Positions 1 to 6,033 are shown, numbered from the stretch's first letter. The stretch: DNA of 6,033 nucleotides from Bacteroidales bacterium (GCA_031254735.1 JAIRTU010000258.1:1-6033); one strand, 5' to 3'. Numbers and translations are program-made. The notes: generated from the sequence alone by a model not told the origin.

Positions 1-15
1 AAAAAAACAGGGAAA

Positions 16-48
16 TTCGTCAAAAACCAAAAAATTTATGTACATTCG
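16..48 (+). promoter_or_regulatory. weak candidate Bacteroidota-type promoter before the dihydroorotase gene
   Basis: The known Bacteroidota primary-sigma promoter is TTTG, about 19-21 nt, then TAnnTTTG. Here TTCG (16-19) is followed after 21 nt by TACATTCG (41-48). Each element differs from consensus at one fixed position (C for T). A start site a few bases after 48 would leave a very short leader before the ATG at 67. The region is A/T-rich, so a chance match is likely, and the gene may instead be transcribed from a promoter upstream of the window. Confidence 0.2.
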
Positions 49-66
49 CATATCTAAAATCCGAAG

Positions 67-1431
67 ATGAGAACAGACAATAATTATTTCATATACAATG
101 CATTTGTTGTTAACGAAGGACGAATATTTCAGGGAGATGTGCTGATTCGGGACGGAAAAATTTCTAAAATCCTAAAATCGCATGCTCCTGTTGAAGATTT
201 GTTGATGGACGACAACACCCTGTTTGTTGACGCAACAGGGAAATATCTTTTGCCCGGAGTGATAGATGCACATGTGCATTTTCGTCAGCCGGGGCTTACG
301 CATAAAGGCGATATGTACTCCGAAAGTCGTGCTGCCGCAGCCGGCGGAATTACATCGGTGATGGATATGCCGAATGTGAATCCGCAAACCACTTCTGTCA
401 ATTGCGCGGAAGAAAAATTTGCAATGGCAAAAAACAGCATGTTTACCAATTATTCGTTCTACATTGGGGCAAGCAATCATAATTGGGAAGAAATAAAAAA
501 GATAGACACTTCCCGCATTTGCGGAATAAAACTCTTTATGGGTTCGTCAACCGGTGATATGTTGATGTCGGACGAAACGGTTTTGGAAAAATTGTTTCAG
601 GTAAAAAATATCCCGATTGCCGTTCACAGCGAAACCGAATCGATTATCTTGCACAATCTTCAAAAAGCAAAAGAAAAATACGGCGAAGATATTCCCATCG
701 CTCAACACGAATATATCCGCAGCGAAGAAGCCTGTTTTTCGGCAACGGAAAAAGCAGTGAAATTGGCTCGCCGGCACGGAACATCGTTGCATGTCTTGCA
801 CATAAGCACTGCCAAAGAATTATCTTTGTTCTCGGACGAATTTCCGAACATAACCTCCGAAGTATGTGCAGCGTATCTTTATTTTGACCATAACGATTAT
901 CCGCGTTTGGGAACAAAAATCAAATGCAATCCGTCCATCAAAACCACGCAAGACAGAGAGGCTTTGTTGGAAGCCGTCATATCGGGAAAGATTTCCGCTA
1001 TCGGTTCTGATCACGCACCTCACACGTTGGAAGAAAAACAAAACACCTACCTCAAAGCGCCGTCGGGAATCCCTATGGTGCAGCATACGTTGGGTTTGAT
1101 GCTCGAATTTTATAAACAGGACAAAATAAAACTGCAACAGATAGTCGAATTGATGTGTCATGCACCCGCCCGCATTTTCAACATCAAAGAAAGAGGATTT
1201 ATAAGAGAAGGATATTTTGCCGATTTGGTATTAATTGATATGGAAAAAAATACGAATATCAACTCCGATACCGTTATGTACAAGTGTAAATGGTCTCCTT
1301 TTGAAAACATGCAGTTACATACGTACATAGAAAAAACATTTGTCAACGGACAGTTAACTTTTAACAGCGGTACATTCAATCTTCCGGCAGGAATGCCTTT
1401 GGAATTTGGCAGAAAGGAAATTTCTTTATGA
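67..1431 (+). CDS. pyrC: dihydroorotase (amidohydrolase superfamily)
   Basis: Predicted cytoplasmic zinc enzyme that reversibly cyclises N-carbamoyl-L-aspartate to L-dihydroorotate, the third step of de novo pyrimidine synthesis. The 454 residues match the usual length of the long (CAD/allantoinase-like) class. The metal site is complete: DAHVHFRQPG gives His69 and His71, GIKLFMGSS gives Lys155 (the position of the carboxylated lysine in CAD and hydantoinases), AVHSE gives His187, HVLHIST gives His245, and IGSDHAPH gives Asp315. The substrate-loop signature MDMPN is at 100-103. The C-terminal part (about 380-430, GYFADLVLID then VNGQ) is the small beta-sandwich half typical of amidohydrolases. 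The ATG at 67 places the first beta-strands correctly and has only an A-rich leader, normal for this phylum. Its stop overlaps the next start (ATGA, 1428-1431), so the two are probably co-translated. Allantoinase or dihydropyrimidinase is the alternative, but the conserved GSSTGDML segment and genomic setting favour dihydroorotase. Confidence 0.92.
   Translation: MRTDNNYFIYNAFVVNEGRIFQGDVLIRDGKISKILKSHAPVEDLLMDDNTLFVDATGKYLLPGVIDAHVHFRQPGLTHKGDMYSESRAAAAGGITSVMDMPNVNPQTTSVNCAEEKFAMAKNSMFTNYSFYIGASNHNWEEIKKIDTSRICGIKLFMGSSTGDMLMSDETVLEKLFQVKNIPIAVHSETESIILHNLQKAKEKYGEDIPIAQHEYIRSEEACFSATEKAVKLARRHGTSLHVLHISTAKELSLFSDEFPNITSEVCAAYLYFDHNDYPRLGTKIKCNPSIKTTQDREALLEAVISGKISAIGSDHAPHTLEEKQNTYLKAPSGIPMVQHTLGLMLEFYKQDKIKLQQIVELMCHAPARIFNIKERGFIREGYFADLVLIDMEKNTNINSDTVMYKCKWSPFENMQLHTYIEKTFVNGQLTFNSGTFNLPAGMPLEFGRKEISL
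1414..1418 (+). promoter_or_regulatory. possible Shine-Dalgarno-like AAGGA for the lipoprotein gene
   Basis: AAGGA lies 9 nt before the ATG at 1428, inside the end of the dihydroorotase coding sequence. Bacteroidota seldom depend on such sites, and the ATGA overlap alone could drive re-initiation. It supports 1428 as the start but is not decisive. Confidence 0.3.
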
Positions 1432-1811
1432 AGACACGCTCATTCTTAATGATTTTGTTCTGCTGTTTATCTTTGTTTTCTTGCAAAAACACCAAACAAT
1501 CGCCTCCCGCAAATATACTCCCGAAAGCAACCGTTGAAGACATTTTGTTGGAAATGTGTTTGATCGACGGCGAAATGAAAGTCCTCATTTTCAATTATCC
1601 CATTGAGGAGTTAAAAATTTTTATGAACGTAAGAATGGAACAGTTATTCACACAATATCACACCGATTACAATCAGTTCACAGAAAGTTATACGTATTAT
1701 ATGTCGGATATAAAGACGTCTAAACAAATGTTGGAAGATGTAACCAATCGGCTTATCAAACGTCAAACCGAAGAAATCGGCAATCCAAACACAGAGAAAT
1801 CAGATAATTAA
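1428..1811 (+). CDS. DUF4296-like lipoprotein
   Basis: Small predicted lipoprotein of 127 residues with unknown function. Residues 1-18 are a signal peptide (MKTR, then a hydrophobic run containing Cys12-Cys13) ending in the lipobox LFSC, with Cys19 as the lipidated residue. The following KNTKQ is not acidic, so it lacks the negatively charged surface-export signal known in Bacteroidota lipoproteins; I infer a periplasm-facing anchor. The mature part matches my memory of the DUF4296 pattern: a proline-rich linker, then LPKATVEDILLEM at 31-43, an acidic helix, and a C-terminal helical stretch at about 75-115 with the recurring H-x(5)-F-x(4)-YYM arrangement and a run of charged residues. The gene starts inside the dihydroorotase stop codon and is followed 18 nt later by the aminotransferase. 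DUF4296 genes beside dihydroorotase are, to my knowledge, recurrent in Bacteroidales, but no pyrimidine role is demonstrated by the sequence. Confidence 0.83.
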   Translation: MKTRSFLMILFCCLSLFSCKNTKQSPPANILPKATVEDILLEMCLIDGEMKVLIFNYPIEELKIFMNVRMEQLFTQYHTDYNQFTESYTYYMSDIKTSKQMLEDVTNRLIKRQTEEIGNPNTEKSDN

Positions 1812-1829
1812 TATTTAAAAATATATTTT

Positions 1830-2810
1830 ATGCGAAAAATACAAATGGTTGATTTGAAACAACAATATCAACAGATAAAAACAGAAATAGACAATGCCAT
1901 AGCAAATGTGCTTGACAGCTGTGCTTTTATAAATGGACCGGCGGTAAAACAATTTCAGGGAGATTTAGAGAAGTATTTAGACGTTCGTCATGTAATTCCC
2001 TGTGCCAACGGCACTGACGCTCTTCAAGTGGCGTTAATGGCGTTGGATTTGAAACCGGGCGACGAGGTCATCACAAGTACATTTACATTTATTGCGACAG
2101 CCGAAGTAATTGCATTATTAGGGCTGACGCCTGTTTTGGCAGATGTTTGTTCGGATACATTCAACATGGACATACATGCTGTCGAAAAGGCAATTACACC
2201 CAAAACAAAAGCTATTATCCCTGTGCATTTGTTCGGACAGTGTGCCGATATGGAAGCGATATTGTCCATCGCCGCAAAACACAATCTGTATGTGGTGGAA
2301 GACAATTGTCAAGCCATAGGATCGGATTATCTGTTTAAAGACGGAACAAAGAAAAAAGCAGGAACAATAGGCACAGTGGGGTGTACTTCGTTTTTTCCTT
2401 CCAAAAACTTAGGCTGTTATGGCGACGGAGGGGCTATCTTCACCAATCAGGACGAGTTGGCACACAAAATGAGAGGCATCGTCAATCATGGTATGTTTAC
2501 TCGCTATTATCACGATTTGGTAGGCGTAAATTCGCGTTTAGACAGCATTCAAGCTGCCATATTGAGCGTTAAACTCAAAAACTTGGACACGTATATTCAA
2601 CAAAGACAAAAAGCCGCCGCATATTATTCTCAGGCTTTTGCTTCCATAGAAAACGTTCGCGTTCCGCAGACAGCGTCATTCAGCAGCCATGTTTTTCATC
2701 AGTATACGCTTGTGGTCGAAAACATCGACAGAGATAAATTAATTCAGTATATGTCGGAAAAAGAGATTCCGGTTATGATATATTATCCTGTTCCGTTGCA
2801 TTTGCAATAA
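1830..2810 (+). CDS. DegT/DnrJ/EryC1/StrS sugar aminotransferase (WbpE-like), truncated by an in-frame TAA
   Basis: PLP-dependent aminotransferase of the family that aminates keto-sugar nucleotides for surface polysaccharides. By recalled comparison it most resembles WbpE (UDP-3-oxo-2-acetamido-glucuronate aminotransferase, LPS pathway), but the exact sugar cannot be read from sequence. Visible signatures are MVDLK at 6-10, CANGTDALQ at 58-66 (cofactor phosphate region), ITSTFTFIATAE at 81-92, VVEDNCQAIG at 155-164 (Asp158 for the pyridine nitrogen), CTSFFPSKNLGCYGDGG at 185-201 with Lys192 as the Schiff-base lysine, and VGVNSRLDSIQAAIL at 231-245. The ATG at 1830 gives the normal family N-terminus, and its leader is A/T only. 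The frame stops after 326 residues at PVPLHLQ, where the family continues; 53 further in-frame codons are recognisable downstream (separate entry). The catalytic core is present but the end of the small domain is missing, so a pseudogene, a sequencing error or stop readthrough are all possible. It is probably co-transcribed with the lipoprotein gene. Confidence 0.88.
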   Translation: MRKIQMVDLKQQYQQIKTEIDNAIANVLDSCAFINGPAVKQFQGDLEKYLDVRHVIPCANGTDALQVALMALDLKPGDEVITSTFTFIATAEVIALLGLTPVLADVCSDTFNMDIHAVEKAITPKTKAIIPVHLFGQCADMEAILSIAAKHNLYVVEDNCQAIGSDYLFKDGTKKKAGTIGTVGCTSFFPSKNLGCYGDGGAIFTNQDELAHKMRGIVNHGMFTRYYHDLVGVNSRLDSIQAAILSVKLKNLDTYIQQRQKAAAYYSQAFASIENVRVPQTASFSSHVFHQYTLVVENIDRDKLIQYMSEKEIPVMIYYPVPLHLQ

Positions 2811-2972
2811 GCCTACCGCAACCCTCGATACAAAGAAAACGATTTTCCGGTTAGTGAACATTTGGCGGCTCATGTTATTTCGCTGCCCATGCACACCGAA
2901 TTGGACAATGAACAATTGGAATACATCACCTCTCATTTGATACAGGCAATAAAAACAGCAAAAATTAAATGA
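2811..2972 (+). pseudogene. detached C-terminal end of the DegT-family aminotransferase
   Basis: Directly after the TAA at 2808-2810 the same frame stays open for 53 codons and ends at TGA 2970-2972. The translation begins AYRNPRYKENDFPVSEH and includes LAAHVISLPMHTEL. This is the expected family C-terminus: WbpE has a matching alanine-rich helix followed by SLPMHP. Together with the upstream part the product would be about 380 residues, the normal family length. No frameshift or second stop is present, so a single base change (for example AAA or CAA to TAA) explains the break. The segment has no convincing start of its own; the only internal ATG is late, in the LPMH motif. Confidence 0.8.
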
Positions 2973-3033
2973 GAAACAGACAGTGAGGAAAGACGCTTCT
3001 GCAACGAACAATAAGCGTTTGTGTGATTGATGC

Positions 3034-3087
3034 GATTATTTAATCACGGATTAAATTTTTGCAATTGACTGATTATGACGTAATCAC
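3034..3087. repeat. pair of GATTA/TAATCAC inverted-repeat units
   Basis: GATTA-TT-TAATCAC (3034-3047) and GATTA-TGACG-TAATCAC (3071-3087) share both arms but differ in spacer length (2 versus 5 nt). A third AATCAC follows at 3090-3095. The first copy overlaps the weak hairpin at 3038-3060. It may be a degenerate operator or hairpin pair, or simple A/T-rich coincidence. Confidence 0.3.
3038..3060 (+). terminator. weak AT-rich hairpin with T-run, possible terminator of the + strand cluster
   Basis: ATTTAATC (3038-3045) and GATTAAAT (3049-3056) form an 8-bp perfect stem with a 3-nt ACG loop. The T-run continues to 3060. It lies 65 nt after the restored aminotransferase stop, where a terminator is expected. 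The stem contains a single G-C pair, so it would be weak, and the hairpin at 3198-3221 may do the real work. Confidence 0.3.
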
Positions 3088-3195
3088 AAAATCACATGCA
3101 ATAAAATCGCCTCTTCATTCGTCTTATTTAGATCGGGGGATCGGAAATGGAGGTTAGAACGAAACGATGAAAGGTTAATGTGATATAACCCGCAT

Positions 3196-3222
3196 AAAAA
3201 AGGTGCCGATTGGCACCTTTTA
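3196..3222 (-). terminator. intrinsic terminator of the PKD/CHU_C gene, probably bidirectional
   Basis: AAAAGGTGCC (3198-3207) and GGCACCTTTT (3212-3221) form a perfect 10-bp stem with a GATT tetraloop. The GC-rich GGTGCC core is flanked by six A residues on the left (3196-3201) and four T residues on the right (3218-3221). Read on the - strand the stem is followed by TTTTTT, and it begins about 31 nt after the stop of the large gene. On the + strand the T-run is only four, so it could also stop read-through from the aminotransferase side. Confidence 0.85.
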
Positions 3223-3252
3223 AAATTAATTACTAACATCAAATTGAAAATT

Positions 3253-6033
3253 TTATCTAAATATCGTTACCGAACCGTTCAATACATGCGGACTGCCGTC
3301 TTCTAACGAAGAGCGGGTATAGAGTATCCAATAGTAAACGCCGGCAGTTACAGGATTTCCTTGCGAATTGGTTCCGTCCCACCAAAAATCGTCATCACCG
3401 TAATTCGGACAAGTTCCTTCTTTGGAGTTGTCTTCACAGCTGTTTCTCCATATACGCATCCCCCACTTGTCGTATATTTCCATTTTAAGTTCGGCAAAAG
3501 TTCCTTTTTCGGTTAGAGGACGAAATACCGATTTTCCACCATCGGCGGCGACAGCATCCGGAGTAAATATGTTGCCGAAATAGATTTCGTCAGCCACTGT
3601 TATCCGTTCTCTGATGGTGTCGAAACATCCGTATTCGTCTATGATGGTCAGCAAGACAAAGCGTTCGCCGGATATGCTGTAGGCATGTGTTGCCGTGGAG
3701 GTATTCAGCGTATCGATGCCGGAATTGTCATCGTAATCCCAAACCCATTTGGTGATTATTCCGTCTCCCTGTGTAGAAGAATTTGCATCGAATGTAAATA
3801 ATTCTTCTACCTGACCGTGTTGAGGATTAGCCACAAAATGAGCCACAGGCGAAACAAAAGCGTTCACGTTGATTACATCTTGATAATCTTGCACACAGCC
3901 GGCAGTGTCGGAAATGAAAAACATTCGCAGGGTGTAGGCGTAATTGCCCGATTCTGTAAATTCGCGTTCCAACCAGTTGGTATCTTTCCCTCTCACATAG
4001 GATGCATCGTCAAATATCCACTCATACTGTATAATCCGCGATTTATCAACATCTGTAAGAGAATCTGCAATGAAACGCACTTTCAGTCCGTCGCAAGCAT
4101 CTGCGGTATCGGGAGAGAGATCAACTGTAGGAAATTCCAGTACTTCTATGATTTTGGAACGATTTCCCGAACAGCTGGTTCCCTTATCTATTTTTAAAGT
4201 TACGTTGTATTTTCCCGGTGCGACAAACTGTGTTGTGGCTTCGTTATAGGTATAGACGGTATCTCCATTATCAAACGTCCACATGGCGTCTGCATTGCTT
4301 GGCGGGGTTATGACAGTGGTATTTTTAAAGGTAACCGGATTGTCCGGGCAATACAATGGTTCTGTATCGAAATCTGTTCGTATACGAACCGCAAAAATGG
4401 TATCTTCATTGCTAAGCCGTACTGCACACAATTCTTCTTTCCCATTAACAAATACTGTTTTATACAACGTATAATAAGGATAATATTCACCGGCAGGATA
4501 CGTGGCAAATCCCGGGTGGAATGACCCGACTCCTACCACTCTTGAACCGGTTTGCGCCCCACTTGTGTTAATAACAATGGAATCGGGAACATAGTTCGGG
4601 TAAAGGGTTGCATCGGGAGTATGAAATGTAAATTGAACGTTTATCGGAGCGCATGTGTCTGTAGGAGAATAAGATACAGATCCGCGAGGTCCTGCAATAT
4701 CTACAAACGATGGATAAATTGCACTGTCCGAACAGTTATTCTCATCTGTTGCAATCAAGATTACATCGTATTTACCGGCGTCTATATACCCATGAGTGGG
4801 ATGTTTATACGTACTGTCTGAGGGAGACCCCGACAGTGTTGATGTAATACCTGTATCGCCAAAATGCCATTTTAACGTTCTTATCAATCCATCAGATTCA
4901 TCGCTGAATTTTATACTTCGTCCCAATATTCCAAATTCGTCTTGCGGACAGGGGAATACATGCTGTTCGGCGGTAAACTTGGCTATAGGACGTGTTACTG
5001 TAACCGTATCTTCATATTCGGCAAAGCAACCTTTGGATATACCGATGGCATCCACTATGGTTACTGTCAATTTAACAGCCACTTTATTTACAAGATTGGG
5101 AAGATTATATACATGATAGCCATCACCGTCTCTGGGTCTGTTCACGTTTCCGTAACGTATGGTATGCGGTGTTCCATCGCCCCAATCCCATTCATATTTC
5201 AGACGTGTGGTTGAATTATTGGCTTGGGGTGATACACCTGAACTATGTTCAAAGAGCGTTAATACATTATTACAAATACCGCCAAAACTATTTGGATCGT
5301 CACAGGGATTTTTAAACTGTGCAATCACCTCGTTGAATAATGCCTGATCTTCAAATACACTGTCTGAGGTACATCCATATTCGTTGGTTATATTCAGATA
5401 CAGACTGTACAACAAGGGAGTAGTAGTATTTTGCAAGGTAGGATCTTTTACCGTATCTGAGGCAATAATATTAGTAAAGGGAGGAAATTTCTGCCGCGTT
5501 AATCCCCATTCCCATCTATCATTTTTCGTGTTGGTAAACGGAGGAAGAGCGTATGAATTGTCTCGCAAATATAAAAATCCGCCACTATTGATACAAACCG
5601 TGTCTTTGCTGTTGTTGAACGTAATGCTGTCGGTGCTTGAAAGAAAATCGGGGAAACTGCGCGGATGAACATCAAACTCCAAAGTATCTGTTCGTTCACA
5701 GCCGAAGATACAAGTATCTATCAATACCACTCGGTATCTGTTGGTCTGCCTAAATTTGACGGTAGAACCCTTTCCTGCTATGGGCCACGGGGTATAATTC
5801 TTTATAGGATGCATTTGCCCAATGGGAAAATCGGATTGATTAGGCACGTCTGCCTTGTCAAATTTAAAGCCCCAACCCATTATACCGACATTACATTCGG
5901 TTGAATCGAAAAATACAACACTGTCTCGCTGACAAATATTGGGTTGACTCACCGTGAAATTCATCTTGGCATAAGATATATGCATCTTTTGTTCTGCCAC
6001 ATGCTGACAATATCCACAGATATTACCCCAAGG
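3253..6033 (-). CDS. multi-PKD-domain secreted protein with type IX (type B, CHU_C) sorting domain, 5' end outside window
   Basis: Partial gene. The frame stays open from the right edge (reading PWGNICGYCQH) into the GTG at 6000, so that GTG is not evidence of a start and the true N-terminus lies beyond the window. About 926 residues are visible; positions below count from the GTG codon. Residues 11-802 form about eight tandem beta-sandwich modules of 80-110 residues of the PKD/Ig-like type. The clearest PKD motif is WDWGDG at 271-276, with degenerate versions KWHFGD (377-382), MWTFDNGD (573-580), YEWIFDD (659-665) and KWVWDYDD (751-758). Most modules open with a cysteine and close with a second one, often in a GC pair. 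Residues 805-915 match the gliding-motility-associated C-terminal domain: IFTPD, YDKWGMRIW, WWDGTNSQGNPVTAGVYYW and the terminal GSVTIFR. Such proteins are exported across the outer membrane by the type IX system and act outside the cell, often as adhesins or matrix proteins; no enzyme domain is visible, and the role here is unknown. It is followed by a terminator and appears to be the last gene of its unit. Confidence 0.9.
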   Translation of the reverse strand, partial: PWGNICGYCQHVAEQKMHISYAKMNFTVSQPNICQRDSVVFFDSTECNVGIMGWGFKFDKADVPNQSDFPIGQMHPIKNYTPWPIAGKGSTVKFRQTNRYRVVLIDTCIFGCERTDTLEFDVHPRSFPDFLSSTDSITFNNSKDTVCINSGGFLYLRDNSYALPPFTNTKNDRWEWGLTRQKFPPFTNIIASDTVKDPTLQNTTTPLLYSLYLNITNEYGCTSDSVFEDQALFNEVIAQFKNPCDDPNSFGGICNNVLTLFEHSSGVSPQANNSTTRLKYEWDWGDGTPHTIRYGNVNRPRDGDGYHVYNLPNLVNKVAVKLTVTIVDAIGISKGCFAEYEDTVTVTRPIAKFTAEQHVFPCPQDEFGILGRSIKFSDESDGLIRTLKWHFGDTGITSTLSGSPSDSTYKHPTHGYIDAGKYDVILIATDENNCSDSAIYPSFVDIAGPRGSVSYSPTDTCAPINVQFTFHTPDATLYPNYVPDSIVINTSGAQTGSRVVGVGSFHPGFATYPAGEYYPYYTLYKTVFVNGKEELCAVRLSNEDTIFAVRIRTDFDTEPLYCPDNPVTFKNTTVITPPSNADAMWTFDNGDTVYTYNEATTQFVAPGKYNVTLKIDKGTSCSGNRSKIIEVLEFPTVDLSPDTADACDGLKVRFIADSLTDVDKSRIIQYEWIFDDASYVRGKDTNWLEREFTESGNYAYTLRMFFISDTAGCVQDYQDVINVNAFVSPVAHFVANPQHGQVEELFTFDANSSTQGDGIITKWVWDYDDNSGIDTLNTSTATHAYSISGERFVLLTIIDEYGCFDTIRERITVADEIYFGNIFTPDAVAADGGKSVFRPLTEKGTFAELKMEIYDKWGMRIWRNSCEDNSKEGTCPNYGDDDFWWDGTNSQGNPVTAGVYYWILYTRSSLEDGSPHVLNGSVTIFR
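3256..3588 (-). other. gliding-motility/CHU_C C-terminal sorting domain
   Basis: The last 111 residues carry the recognisable landmarks of type B type IX sorting domains: an FTP strand at 812-814, the YDKWG turn at 843-847, the WDGT-x-x-G-x-P-V-x-x-GVYYW block at 874-891, and the terminal beta-strand GSVTIFR. The usual asparagine/glycine-rich loop after FTP is replaced by DAVAADGGKSVFRP. A segment between IW and WWDG contains Cys855 and Cys864. Confidence 0.85.
3595..5970 (-). other. tandem PKD/Ig-like module array within the large secreted protein
   Basis: Approximate modules (residues from the GTG at 6000) are 11-109, 110-218, 225-336, 338-435, 437-541, 542-622, 624-714 and 716-802. Entry and exit cysteines are C23/C97 or C101, C136/C210, C233 or C243/C325, C351/C423, C450/C525, C551/C610 and C636/C702. 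The last module has only C792. The modules are strongly diverged at the sequence level, so this is an old domain array and not a recent DNA repeat. Boundaries are my estimate by eye. Confidence 0.65.

Larger units (their letters stand above)
2973..3252. other. convergent intergenic region without a gene
   Basis: These 280 nt separate two units transcribed toward each other. All reading frames are short (for example an 8-codon ATG frame at 3147). The region holds an AT-rich hairpin with a T-run near 3038-3060, two GATTA/TAATCAC repeats (3034-3087), a short GATCGG direct repeat around five consecutive G residues (3131-3144) and the strong hairpin terminator at 3198-3221. I see no tRNA-like or riboswitch-like fold. 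Confidence 0.7.

Noticed and set aside
820..1161. Antisense frame of 113 codons on the - strand inside the dihydroorotase gene
   Set aside because: It lies wholly within a confidently identified gene, has no recognisable domain, and its composition is that of a complementary shadow.
2808..2810. TAA as a reassigned sense codon or recoding signal
   Set aside because: TAA is used as the ordinary stop of the lipoprotein gene and of the PKD gene. I see no stimulatory hairpin directly after it, so mutation or error is simpler.
2739..3011. 90-codon - strand frame across the aminotransferase tail
   Set aside because: It overlaps the conserved C-terminal codons of the aminotransferase on the other strand and carries no recognisable motif.
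3131..3144. GATCGG-GG-GATCGG direct repeat with five consecutive G residues
   Set aside because: It is only 14 nt and present once, with no partner elsewhere in the window. It is too little to call a site.
3147..3170. Short ATG frame (8 codons) in the intergenic region
   Set aside because: It is too short, lacks a recognisable peptide pattern and lies between two converging units.
3817..4197. 126-codon + strand frame inside the large PKD gene
   Set aside because: It is antisense to an intact, recognisable coding frame. It shows no family signature, start context or terminator of its own.
5998..6000. GTG codon as the start of the PKD protein
   Set aside because: The frame stays open upstream to the window edge with plausible extracellular sequence, there is no signal peptide after the GTG, and it falls inside a repeat array. 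The gene is therefore treated as 5'-partial.

Overview
The window looks like an AT-rich chromosomal segment from a member of the Bacteroidota, most likely order Bacteroidales. Four things point there: a DUF4296-type lipoprotein translationally coupled to a dihydroorotase, start codons mostly in A/T-rich leaders without strong Shine-Dalgarno sequences, a lipoprotein signal peptide typical of the phylum, and a large PKD-repeat protein ending in a gliding-motility/CHU_C (type IX secretion, type B) sorting domain. I cannot name genus or species.

Layout. On the + strand, 67-2972 is a compact co-directional cluster. It holds a dihydroorotase (67-1431), a small DUF4296-like lipoprotein whose ATG overlaps the dihydroorotase stop (1428-1811), and after 18 nt a WbpE-like DegT/DnrJ/EryC1/StrS sugar aminotransferase (1830-2810). 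The aminotransferase frame is broken by one TAA at 2808-2810. The same frame then continues with 53 recognisable C-terminal codons to a TGA at 2970-2972, so the intact gene was 1830-2972 (381 codons before its stop). On the - strand, 3253-6033 is the 3' part of a long secreted multi-PKD protein whose 5' end lies beyond the right edge of the window. The two transcription units converge on a 280-nt non-coding region (2973-3252). It contains a strong hairpin terminator next to the - strand gene, a weaker AT-rich hairpin behind the + strand cluster, and a pair of GATTA/TAATCAC repeats.

How the genes relate. The dihydroorotase serves de novo pyrimidine synthesis. The lipoprotein is of unknown function. 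The aminotransferase family makes amino sugars for surface polysaccharide or LPS. The PKD/CHU_C protein is an extracellular, probably surface-attached, type IX client. I see no evidence that they form a single system. The only tentative link is that WbpE-type aminotransferases (PorR in Porphyromonas) are known to build the A-LPS that anchors type IX cargo, and here such a gene carries a nonsense codon beside a type IX cargo gene. I found no RNA genes, insertion sequences, CRISPR arrays or phage genes. The most noteworthy points are the in-frame stop and the cysteine-framed repeat architecture of the large secreted protein.
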